A stretch of 13,135 nucleotides of DNA, taken from Elusimicrobia bacterium CG08_land_8_20_14_0_20_59_10. GTDB taxonomy: Bacteria; Elusimicrobiota; Elusimicrobia; Elusimicrobiales; UBA9959. Positions 1 to 5,861 of the stretch are shown here, in pieces (position 1 is the stretch's first letter; every line of letters starts with the position of its first letter). The stretch covers positions 4,188-17,322 of the forward strand of contig PEXO01000056.1 of the NCBI GenBank assembly GCA_002779045.1, written 5' to 3'. Both the position numbers and the translations under genes were made by a program. The notes beneath the pieces are model-generated. The model searched no databases, was not told where the DNA came from, and saw only the letters and a list, made by a program, of their open reading frames with translations.

Positions 1-239
1 TTAACGTCGAACCAGGCCAGCATTTTACCGGAACCGCGGCGCACAAGCACCCGCATTTTTCCGGCGGCCGGGCCGGAAGCCTCGAACCTGGAGAAGAACT
101 CGCGGCCGCTGGCGGTCTCCTTTATTACTTTGGCGAAGTCCCTTTTAAGCGCCTTGCTGAGCGCAGCATCGTAGCGGTATGAAAATCCCGGGAGCGGGAG
201 AAGAGCTATGATAACCAATGACAGAGCAACCGCACGCAT
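1..239 (-). CDS. Secreted protein of unknown function, N-terminal part (runs off left edge)
   Basis: The minus strand is open from an ATG at 239-237 to the window edge, giving about 79 residues with no stop. The protein starts MRAVALSLVIIALLPLPG, a basic residue followed by a hydrophobic stretch and a small-residue region ending near FS-YR, so a Sec signal peptide with cleavage around residue 20 is likely. The mature part is basic and mixed (SKALKRDF, then GREFFSRFEASG, then MRVLVRRGSGKMLAWFDV), which could begin a periplasmic or outer-membrane-associated domain. I do not recognise the family from this fragment. The ATG has only a weak AGG just upstream, so the start could be leaderless. It is divergent from the YtxH-like gene across a repeat-bearing gap. 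Confidence 0.7.
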   Translation of the reverse strand, partial: MRAVALSLVIIALLPLPGFSYRYDAALSKALKRDFAKVIKETASGREFFSRFEASGPAAGKMRVLVRRGSGKMLAWFDV

Positions 240-285
240 GGGCCTATGTTAGCAAAATTTGGCCGTCCGATGGCTAGAGGCCCTT

Positions 286-344
286 GGCCGCCTGAGGCGC
301 ATAGCGCTTGATACGGCATGGCCATAGGCCTGATACGGCACAAA
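286..344 (-). repeat. Two copies of a core-plus-hairpin dispersed repeat
   Basis: Read on the minus strand, the core TGCCGTATCA occurs at 340-331 and again at 318-309. The first core is followed directly by GGCCTATGGCC (330-320). The second is followed by one A and then GCGCTATGCGC (307-297). Both are perfect 4-bp stems around a TAT loop, with different stem sequences. Two further copies lie in the other orientation at 8310-8377. The 17-base string from TTTGTGCCG to CAGGC (344-328) is identical to the copies upstream of leuS. The architecture resembles REP elements (a conserved head next to a hairpin), but membership of a named family is unproven. Confidence 0.7.
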
Positions 345-351
345 CGCACGT

Positions 352-380
352 TTGACAAAGCACGCCGCAATGTATAAGAT
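352..380 (+). promoter_or_regulatory. Predicted sigma-70-type promoter for the YtxH-like gene
   Basis: A perfect -35 hexamer TTGACA lies at 352-357. Downstream are TATAAG (373-378, spacer 15) or TAAGAT (375-380, spacer 17) as -10 candidates. Transcription would begin near 386, leaving a leader of about 48 nt that contains the GGAGGT ribosome binding site at 423-428. The -35 match is good, but the exact -10 is ambiguous. Confidence 0.6.
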
Positions 381-433
381 TGCTTAAAGGCTTGCGGTAA
401 GGCGGGGAGCCGTGAATTTATCTGGAGGTAAAT

Positions 434-655
434 ATGGCTGAAAACAGAGGCGGAGAAATAATAGGATCGTTCGTGGTGGGCGGGCTGATAGGGGCCGTCA
501 TCGGCATGCTGTTCGCGCCGATGGCCGGAAAAGAGAGCCGTGAAAAGCTGGTTGACTGGATGGACGAGACCAGGGAAAAGACCAAGGATACGCTCGACAA
601 ACTGGAAACGGAGATCAAGCACCGCAAAGAGCAGCTGCTTAAGCACGTGAATTAA
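434..655 (+). CDS. YtxH-like small membrane protein
   Basis: This is a 73-residue protein. A glycine-rich hydrophobic segment at about residues 9-29 (GSFVVGGLIGAVIGMLFAP) is followed by a highly charged tail predicted to be helical (residues 33-70, rich in K, E and D with repeated TREKTKDTLDKLETEIKHRK-like spacing). This matches the YtxH/gas-vesicle-protein-like family: one membrane helix with GxxxG-type spacing, the motif LFAPxxGKExREKL, then an amphipathic coil. Members are often linked to stress responses, but the molecular role is unknown. The ATG at 434 has a strong GGAGGT Shine-Dalgarno 5 nt upstream. It is a single-gene transcript with its own promoter upstream and an intrinsic terminator starting 15 nt after the stop. 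Confidence 0.85.
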   Translation: MAENRGGEIIGSFVVGGLIGAVIGMLFAPMAGKESREKLVDWMDETREKTKDTLDKLETEIKHRKEQLLKHVN

Positions 656-670
656 GTAGGGGCCGCGGTA

Positions 671-713
671 AAAACAAAACCCCGGACGCCTCAGGCGGAC
701 GGGGTTTTGTTTT
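671..713. terminator. Bidirectional intrinsic terminator (YtxH-like gene and symporter operon)
   Basis: A perfect 13-bp stem pairs AAAACAAAACCCC (671-683) with GGGGTTTTGTTTT (701-713). An inner stem of CGCC (687-690) and GGCG (694-697) closes a TCA loop. Each strand presents a G-run followed by a T-rich tract, so it can terminate both the plus-strand YtxH-like gene (stop at 653-655) and the minus-strand symporter operon. The symporter TGA stop (693-691) is the apical loop itself, so the last residues of the symporter are encoded inside the terminator stem. Confidence 0.88.
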
Positions 714-2199
714 GCGCCGGTTTCGCTCCGAACTTTGATTCGAACGGGGCAAGCAACCAGCCCAGCGCGAAAGTGGACAGCGTGCCTATCACCACTATCC
801 AGCTCCAGCCTATGGCGGCATAGCCTTTTTCCGACAGGTAAAGAGTGACCCCGGCCAGCACCGCGCTGGAGAACATGGCCAATACATTGCCGCGGTTCAG
901 CACGCGCTTCGTCATCAGCCCCAGCAGGAACACGCCCAGCAGGCTCCCGGCGGTGACGCCGTTGATCTTAAAAGCGAGCCACAGCATGCGGCCCGAACCG
1001 GAAGCGCATAACCAGGCGATAAAGGCCAGCAGCAGCCCGAAGGCGGCCACGCTGAGGCGCGAAACAAGAAGGTAGTGCTTTTCATCCGCCCCCTGTCTTA
1101 TCAGCGGCCGGTAGATATCCGTGACAAAGGAAGAGGAGAGCGAGCTCAGCGGCGAATCTATGCTGGCCAGCACCACGGCCGTCAGCACAAGCCCCTTAAG
1201 CCCGGCCGGCAGGACATTGATGGTAAAATGGGACAGTATAGTATCGGCGTTCGCCGGCAGCGGCAGGGCCGGGTTCTGTTTATAGAAAACGAAGAGCAGG
1301 GTGCCTATGGCAAGGTAGCCCGCTGTTATGGGGAAGCTGGCGAAGATAGTTGAGATGATGGTTTTCTGGCTTTCGCGCCGCGTCTCCAGCGTGAGCAGGC
1401 GCTGCATCAGTTCCTGGTCCGTGCCGAAGGCGGCCATGGAGCCGAATACGCCGTTGAGTATGGCCACCCATAACACATTCGGGTCCTTCATGTTCCAGCC
1501 CATGTTAAAGACGGAAAGCTTCCCGGCTTCGGAGGCCACCTGCCAGGCCCCGGCCAGCCCGCCGTCTATATGCACCAGCAGGTAGCAGACAACGGCAGCT
1601 CCGGCAAGGTAAAAAGTCACGGCCTCGAAAGCCCCCGTCCAGAGCACCGCCTTTATTCCGCCGAAACCGATGAAGATAACGCTTATCACCGTAAAGAAAG
1701 CGATGGTATAACCCAGCTGCCAGCCCATGATCACTGATACGGCCAGCGAGGCAGCGTAAAGCCTCACTCCGGAAGCGAAGAGCCGGGTGACAAAGAAGAA
1801 CGCGGACCCCGCGTACTGCGTCTCAGCGCCGAAACGGTGTTTGAGGAACTCGTAGATCGTGGTGCAGTTGAATTTGTAAAAGGCGGGAATGAAGAAGAAG
1901 GCTATCAGGATGCGCGCCGAGGCCGAACCGATAAAGAACTGCAGGTACTGCCAGTTCTCCGAAAAGCCTATCGGCGGCACGCCCACTATGGTCATGGCGC
2001 TTATCTCCGTGGCCACGAAGGAAAGCGTCCCCACCCACACCGGGGTCTTTCTCCGGCCCAGGAAATAATCCTGCGTGTCGGTTTCGCCGCGGCCCTTGAA
2101 ATAGGCGATGACGAAAAGCGCCATCACGGAAACGGCCAGCAGGCCGTAATCCAGCGGCGACAGGCCGGTGATGCGCAAGAATGAAGCGGTTTCGTTCAT
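691..2199 (-). CDS. Sodium:solute symporter (SSS family), probable sugar or amino-sugar transporter
   Basis: This 502-residue inner-membrane protein has many hydrophobic helices, the first at about residues 15-34, and a short cytoplasmic tail. Family landmarks visible are the loop GGIKAVLWTGAFE (180-192, matching GGxxAVxxTDxxQ), GTDQELMQRLL (259-269), and a late SSLSSSFVTDIYRP segment that resembles the Na2-site helix of SSS proteins. Members couple Na+ entry to uptake of sugars, sialic acids, amino acids or related solutes. The exact substrate cannot be read from sequence. I chose the ATG at 2199 because it overlaps the upstream glycosidase stop as ATGA and follows a strong GGAGGTGGG (2211-2203). 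The longer open frame starting further upstream lies inside the glycosidase gene. The coupling suggests it imports the sugars that the glycosidase acts on, or their parent fragments. The C-terminus lies in the terminator. Confidence 0.9.
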   Translation of the reverse strand: MNETASFLRITGLSPLDYGLLAVSVMALFVIAYFKGRGETDTQDYFLGRRKTPVWVGTLSFVATEISAMTIVGVPPIGFSENWQYLQFFIGSASARILIAFFFIPAFYKFNCTTIYEFLKHRFGAETQYAGSAFFFVTRLFASGVRLYAASLAVSVIMGWQLGYTIAFFTVISVIFIGFGGIKAVLWTGAFEAVTFYLAGAAVVCYLLVHIDGGLAGAWQVASEAGKLSVFNMGWNMKDPNVLWVAILNGVFGSMAAFGTDQELMQRLLTLETRRESQKTIISTIFASFPITAGYLAIGTLLFVFYKQNPALPLPANADTILSHFTINVLPAGLKGLVLTAVVLASIDSPLSSLSSSFVTDIYRPLIRQGADEKHYLLVSRLSVAAFGLLLAFIAWLCASGSGRMLWLAFKINGVTAGSLLGVFLLGLMTKRVLNRGNVLAMFSSAVLAGVTLYLSEKGYAAIGWSWIVVIGTLSTFALGWLLAPFESKFGAKPAQNKTPSA

Positions 2200-3725
2200 T
2201 TTCCCACCTCCACGTTTACCGGCAGTTTCCCGCCGGCCAACACGGCGCCGGTAAGCGCGCGCGCCGCGGCCCGCTGGAAATCCTCCAGCGCGCAGAAAGC
2301 GCACAACCCGGCGGAAGGCCTGTTCGCCAGCCCGCTGAAAATGAAAGGGCTGCCGAAAGCCGTTATAACCGAAGACTCCGCGCCCACCAGCGCCTTTTCA
2401 AGGTCCGCCTTTTCCTCCCTGGAAAGGTTTATCCCGCCCTGGCCGGCGCGCGGACCGGAAAAAACCCCGGAGACAAGCCGCATCTCGCGGCCCGGCACAT
2501 AGGGCGCGACGCGCAGGCCGAGACGCGCCAGCTCCGCTACGAACGCGGCGCCCTTCCAGGCCGAAACCGGGGTAAGCGGCTCAAAATACCCCACGGTCTC
2601 TCCCGGCTGCAGGCGGAAATCCCAGTCGCCCGTCGCCCAGGCCAGGCATTGCGGGGCCGCCTCCGCATTGAAGGCGCGGTGCTCCGGGCAGTTCACGCAA
2701 TCGAAGGCCGGCGGAGCGACGCGGTAAGGAGAAAGCTTGCGCACCAGCAGGTCCTGCCGCGCCAGCGCCAGTTCAACGGCCGCGGCCTTAACCTCCCCCT
2801 CGTTGACCGCCCGCATCAGTTCGTCAAAAAGCACGAAAGGGTCCTCCGGGCACAACAGCAGGTCAGCGCCGGCAAGCAGCGCCTTCACACCGGCCCCGCC
2901 TTCCCCGCACACCGCCTTCATGTTGAGCGCGTCCGTCAGCACAAGGCCGCCGTAGCCGAGCTTGCAGCGCAGCAGGCCCCCTATTATTTCCCCGGAAAGA
3001 GAAGCGGGCGCTGAGCCGTCCAGCGACGGCACGCGGAGATGCCCGGCCATCACCGAGTCCGCGCGGCGGGCCAGCGCGGAAAAAGGCTTGAGGTCGTCCT
3101 GCTCCAGCTCCTGCAGGTCCCGGCCCAGTTCCGGCAGCGCGAGATGAGAATCAACGGCGGTATCGCCGTGGCCGGGAAAATGCTTCAGGCAGGAAAGCGC
3201 GCCCTGCGCGCTCACCCCGGAGAGGTAAGCGCCGGCGAGGCGCGAGGTAAGATCGCGCCCGGCCCCGAAAGCGCGGATATTCACTATGGGGTTGTCCGGA
3301 CGGCAGGCCAGGTCCACCACCGGGGCTAATATCCAGTCCACGCCCAGAGCCTTCGCCTCCAGCGCGGTAATCTCACCCTTACGGCGGGCCAGGTCCTCGG
3401 AGCCGGAAGCGCCTATGGCCATATTGGACGGCAGTTCGGTGGCCCCCTTCACCCATTGGCCCGCGCCGTTCTCATAATCTGACGCGATCAGCAGCGGGGT
3501 AGCCGAAGCCGCGCGGAGCGTGCGGGAGATCTCACGCACCTCCTCCGCGCCGCCGCCGTAAAAACAGAAGCCGCCCACGCCCAGCTCAACCAGCCGCAGC
3601 GCATACTCCGGAGAGGTTTTGCCGAACCTGTATCCGGGATAGATAAGCCTGGCCAGTTTCGCGGGGTTCAGGATCGTTTTCCCCCGCGGCGCTTTTTCTT
3701 TTCGGCCCGCTTGATGATCTTCCAC
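2196..3725 (-). CDS. Glycoside hydrolase family 3, NagZ-type beta-N-acetylhexosaminidase
   Basis: This protein is about 509 residues by the GTG start at 3725. The GH3 barrel carries a DxExG segment (SDYENGAG, about 82-89), KHFPGHGDT (181-189) and the DSH triad (192-194), which in NagZ enzymes supplies the Asp-His general acid/base. The probable nucleophile is Asp265 in VLTDALNMKAV. A C-terminal domain (about 300-509) contains FGSPFIF and an AARALTGxxLxGGKLPV stretch, as in two-domain NagZ proteins of the Bacillus subtilis type. Known members cleave beta-1,4 GlcNAc from peptidoglycan or chitin fragments. There is no signal peptide, so it should act in the cytoplasm. The start is uncertain: GTG at 3725 overlaps mazG by 58 nt and lacks a clear ribosome binding site, no other ATG/GTG/TTG lies before family homology begins near residue 20, and initiation may depend on mazG translation. 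The stop overlaps the symporter start (ATGA). Confidence 0.88.
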   Translation of the reverse strand: MEDHQAGRKEKAPRGKTILNPAKLARLIYPGYRFGKTSPEYALRLVELGVGGFCFYGGGAEEVREISRTLRAASATPLLIASDYENGAGQWVKGATELPSNMAIGASGSEDLARRKGEITALEAKALGVDWILAPVVDLACRPDNPIVNIRAFGAGRDLTSRLAGAYLSGVSAQGALSCLKHFPGHGDTAVDSHLALPELGRDLQELEQDDLKPFSALARRADSVMAGHLRVPSLDGSAPASLSGEIIGGLLRCKLGYGGLVLTDALNMKAVCGEGGAGVKALLAGADLLLCPEDPFVLFDELMRAVNEGEVKAAAVELALARQDLLVRKLSPYRVAPPAFDCVNCPEHRAFNAEAAPQCLAWATGDWDFRLQPGETVGYFEPLTPVSAWKGAAFVAELARLGLRVAPYVPGREMRLVSGVFSGPRAGQGGINLSREEKADLEKALVGAESSVITAFGSPFIFSGLANRPSAGLCAFCALEDFQRAAARALTGAVLAGGKLPVNVEVGK

Positions 3726-4108
3726 TGGCGCAGCACCTGTGCCGGGGTGTCAAGACCGCTGCCGCCGAAAACATGCGGGTGGCGGCGCACCATCTTGGAA
3801 TTCACGGTCTTTATCACGTCCCCCAGGGAAAAATGCCCGGCGCGGCGCGCGAGCGCGCTGTGGAAAACCACCTGCAGCAGCACGTCCCCCAACTCCTCCC
3901 TGAGATTGTCCCAGTCGCGGCGGCGCACGGCCTGGCTGACTTCGCCGGATTCCTCGCGCAGGTATTTAAGCAGGGTGGAATGCGTCTGCCTCCGGTCCCA
4001 GGGACAGCCGCCGGGGGACAGCAGCATATCCATTATCTTCACAAGGGCGCGCAGGCTGGAACTGCCAGCCAGTTTGCGCCCTTTCACGCCAAGTCTGTGT
4101 TTGGTCAT
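3668..4108 (-). CDS. mazG: Single-domain MazG nucleoside triphosphate pyrophosphohydrolase
   Basis: This 146-residue enzyme is predicted to hydrolyse (d)NTPs to monophosphates and pyrophosphate, a housecleaning role. Diagnostic segments are GGCPWDRRQTHSTLLKYL (33-50), the metal-binding EESGE (52-56, the EExxE motif), NLREELGDVLLQVVFHS (68-84, the ExxD motif) and RRHPHVFG. It ends with LRQWKIIKRAEKKKRR, where the first MazG domain normally stops, so it is a one-domain version; E. coli MazG has two domains and about 263 residues. The ATG at 4108 has GGCGGAG about 5 nt upstream. A longer reading to 4474 would run inside thyX and is rejected. It heads a minus-strand operon with the GH3 and symporter genes and is divergent from thyX across 99 bp. 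Confidence 0.92.
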   Translation of the reverse strand: MTKHRLGVKGRKLAGSSSLRALVKIMDMLLSPGGCPWDRRQTHSTLLKYLREESGEVSQAVRRRDWDNLREELGDVLLQVVFHSALARRAGHFSLGDVIKTVNSKMVRRHPHVFGGSGLDTPAQVLRQWKIIKRAEKKKRRGGKRS

Positions 4109-4141
4109 AGTACTCCGCCAATATTCCCTTCCAATAAGACT

Positions 4142-4177
4142 TTGAAAAGTATATAATTTTAGCGCTGATTTCCCAAA
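4142..4177. promoter_or_regulatory. Divergent mazG/thyX promoter region
   Basis: In the 99-bp gap between mazG and thyX, the plus strand has a perfect -10 TATAAT at 4152-4157 with only a weak -35 (TTCCAA at 4129-4134, spacer 17). The minus strand has TATACT (4154-4149) with TTGGGA (4176-4171) 16 bp upstream. The two -10 elements overlap, so the two transcripts could compete for polymerase. The hexamers are read by eye; no other motif is claimed. Confidence 0.45.
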
Positions 4178-4207
4178 AAAGGCGGCCCGCGCGGCCGCGG
4201 AGGGCGA

Positions 4208-4906
4208 ATGCTGGACACAAAGAACAAGTCCGAAAAAGACCTGTATCCCCTGCTGGACAAGGGCTTCGTGAAGCTGGTGGATTTCATGGGCGGGGACTCT
4301 CGCGCCGCGGATTCGGCGCGCGTTTCCTTCGGCGGCGTCTCCAGGGGAGAGGACCGGGACCGCAAGCTCATAGAATACCTGCTGGCCAACGGCCACCTGA
4401 GCCCGTTCGAACACTCTGTTTTCCAGTTCCATATCAAGTGCCCCATCTTTGTGGCCAGGCAATGGATACGCCACCGCATTGCCTCGTACAACGAGGTAAG
4501 CGCCCGCTACACCGAGGTTAAGAACGAATTTTATACGCCAACGGCTTTCCGCGCACAGGATACGATCAACCGGCAGGGCTCCATAGCCGGCGCCGCCTTT
4601 GACAACAGGGAACTGCTGAAGCTATACAATGCCTCTATAAAGGCGTCCTATGAAACCTACCTTGGGCTGCTTAAGGCCGGGGTGGCCAGGGAGATGGCGC
4701 GCATGGTGCTGCCGGTGGCGCAATACACGCAGTTCCATTGGAGCGTGAACGCGCGCAGCCTGCTGAATTTCCTGCAGCTCAGGCTGGACGAGCACGCGCA
4801 ATACGAAATTCGCCAGTACGCCGCCGCGATAAAGGAAATCTTCCAGGCAAAGATGCCCTGGACCCTGGAGGCTTTCAATAAACTTCATGAAAAGAAAGCT
4901 GCTTAG
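4208..4906 (+). CDS. thyX: Flavin-dependent thymidylate synthase
   Basis: This 232-residue protein methylates dUMP to dTMP using methylenetetrahydrofolate, FAD and NADPH. The family signature RHRx7S is intact as R88-H89-R90 through S98 within RHRIASYNEVSARY. Flanking conserved segments include HLSPFEHSVFQFHIKCPIFV (63-82), the late LPVAQYTQF and the catalytic-domain helix around RSLLNFLQLRLDEHAQYEIR. Length is usual for ThyX (about 210-260 residues). The ATG at 4208 follows GGAGGG (4199-4204), and a TATAAT lies at 4152-4157. Its presence suggests that this organism makes thymidylate without ThyA, although the window cannot exclude thyA elsewhere. Its last 20 nt overlap the next gene, so the two are probably co-transcribed and translationally linked. 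Confidence 0.97.
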   Translation: MLDTKNKSEKDLYPLLDKGFVKLVDFMGGDSRAADSARVSFGGVSRGEDRDRKLIEYLLANGHLSPFEHSVFQFHIKCPIFVARQWIRHRIASYNEVSARYTEVKNEFYTPTAFRAQDTINRQGSIAGAAFDNRELLKLYNASIKASYETYLGLLKAGVAREMARMVLPVAQYTQFHWSVNARSLLNFLQLRLDEHAQYEIRQYAAAIKEIFQAKMPWTLEAFNKLHEKKAA

Positions 4907-5861
4907 CACCGCCGCGATCCTCTGCCTGCTGGCCCCGGCGGCCGCGGGCCAGGCGGCTTCCGCGAAGAAACAGGTAGGCGCGAAGGCCGCGAAACAGCGT
5001 GCGGCTGCTTCCGCGCCGGCGGCCGCGCCCCGCAAAGCGGGCCCCGCGCCCGCGGTCGGGCTGCCGCTGATAACCCCCACCGAACTGGAGATCAGGATAG
5101 GGGACATCGATGTCCGCACCCCGGTGGACGGGTTGACTACGGCGCAGGAAACCTTCGACGTCTTTTCCCCTTTCGACGGACGCATAGAAGAGGTGCGCTC
5201 CGAACAATTCAACTTCGTGGCGGCGCAGGAAATTATGGCCCGCATGGTTTCCACTGAAATGGCCGCGCTGCTGGACTCCACACCGGACGAAGGGCGCGCG
5301 CAGGCGGCGAAGCGCTGGAAGGACGTGTACAAGTTCTACGACATAATGCCGGCCGCCCAGGGCGTGGTCACAAATGTCTACGTGAAGCCCAAGACCCGCG
5401 TCTATAAAGGGGACCGGCTTTTTACGGTGGCCAAAAGGGTCATCGTGGTGGGCCGCAACACGGAGCGGCTCTATTCCCCGCTTTCGCCGGACCTGCCGGC
5501 GGAACTGGTAAACGTCCGCAGCCCCGACCTCAAGTTCAAGGCGCGCCTGATAAACCACATACCGCTCAGGGACAGCCCCTACTTCAACCGCCTGTGGCTG
5601 GAGGTGCTGGACCTTCGCAGCGGCATACGGATCGGCCAGCAGTTCACGGGCGAGCTCTCCGTAGGCAAGAATTCCGCCACGCGCCTGGTCCCGCGCCGCC
5701 AGCTGGTGGAGAGCGGCGGGCGGAAATACCTGCTTATGGAAGTGGACACCGGGCTCTGCACGGAAGAGGAAACGGAAATACTCAAACCCGGGATGCATTT
5801 CCTCGGTCTTAAATTCTCTCAAAAGGAGCAGGACGATGGAAAAGACGGACAAACCCGCTGA
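4887..5861 (+). CDS. Periplasmic adaptor-like (membrane fusion / barrel-sandwich hybrid) protein
   Basis: This 324-residue exported protein has an N-terminal signal peptide (MKRKLLSTAAILCLLAPAAA), then an Ala/Pro/Lys-rich linker to about residue 58. The folded part shows two half-motifs typical of HlyD/RND adaptors: FDVFSPFDGRIEEV (about 89-102) and AAQGVVTNVYVKPKTRVYKG followed by DRLFTVA (about 155-181). They are separated by only about 35-40 residues, so any alpha-hairpin is very short. A beta-barrel-like stretch follows, with GQQFTGELSVG and a typical VPRRQLVESGGRKYLLMEV. Family adaptors bridge inner-membrane pumps and outer-membrane channels, but no pump or channel gene is nearby. The ATG at 4887 lies within thyX, and GGAGG is 15 nt upstream, too far for a good site, so coupling to thyX is likely. 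It overlaps the next gene by 26 nt. The adaptor assignment is by pattern; the role is unknown. Confidence 0.6.
   Translation: MKRKLLSTAAILCLLAPAAAGQAASAKKQVGAKAAKQRAAASAPAAAPRKAGPAPAVGLPLITPTELEIRIGDIDVRTPVDGLTTAQETFDVFSPFDGRIEEVRSEQFNFVAAQEIMARMVSTEMAALLDSTPDEGRAQAAKRWKDVYKFYDIMPAAQGVVTNVYVKPKTRVYKGDRLFTVAKRVIVVGRNTERLYSPLSPDLPAELVNVRSPDLKFKARLINHIPLRDSPYFNRLWLEVLDLRSGIRIGQQFTGELSVGKNSATRLVPRRQLVESGGRKYLLMEVDTGLCTEEETEILKPGMHFLGLKFSQKEQDDGKDGQTR

Larger units (their letters stand above)
240..433. other. Divergent intergenic region with hairpin repeats and promoter
   Basis: This 194-bp gap separates the minus-strand secreted-protein gene from the plus-strand YtxH-like gene. It holds two copies of the TGCCGTATCA hairpin repeat on the minus strand (286-344) and a plus-strand promoter (352-380). 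On the minus strand next to the ATG at 239 is TTTTGCTAACATAGG (243-257), resembling TTTTGCTAAACTATG at 8291-8305 in the other repeat-bearing gap. It may be a -10 region. No gene is apparent, since the open frames across it depend on the repeat sequence and have no ribosome binding site. Confidence 0.6.

Noticed and set aside
206..646. Minus-strand open frame across the YtxH-like gene and the repeat region (146 codons)
   Set aside because: It runs antisense to a well-supported gene, has no ribosome binding site, and its sequence is largely translated repeat and terminator-adjacent DNA.
2181..3014. Plus-strand open frame of 277 codons antisense to the GH3 gene
   Set aside because: Arg/Gln/Ala-rich shadow with no motif; the minus strand encodes complete GH3 catalytic motifs.
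4142..4157. TTGAAA (4142-4147) as the -35 partner of TATAAT at 4152-4157
   Set aside because: Only 4 bp separate the two hexamers, far too close for a sigma-70 promoter.
4109..4474. N-terminal extension of mazG to 4474
   Set aside because: The extension would lie inside thyX and lacks MazG homology; the ATG at 4108 has a good ribosome binding site.
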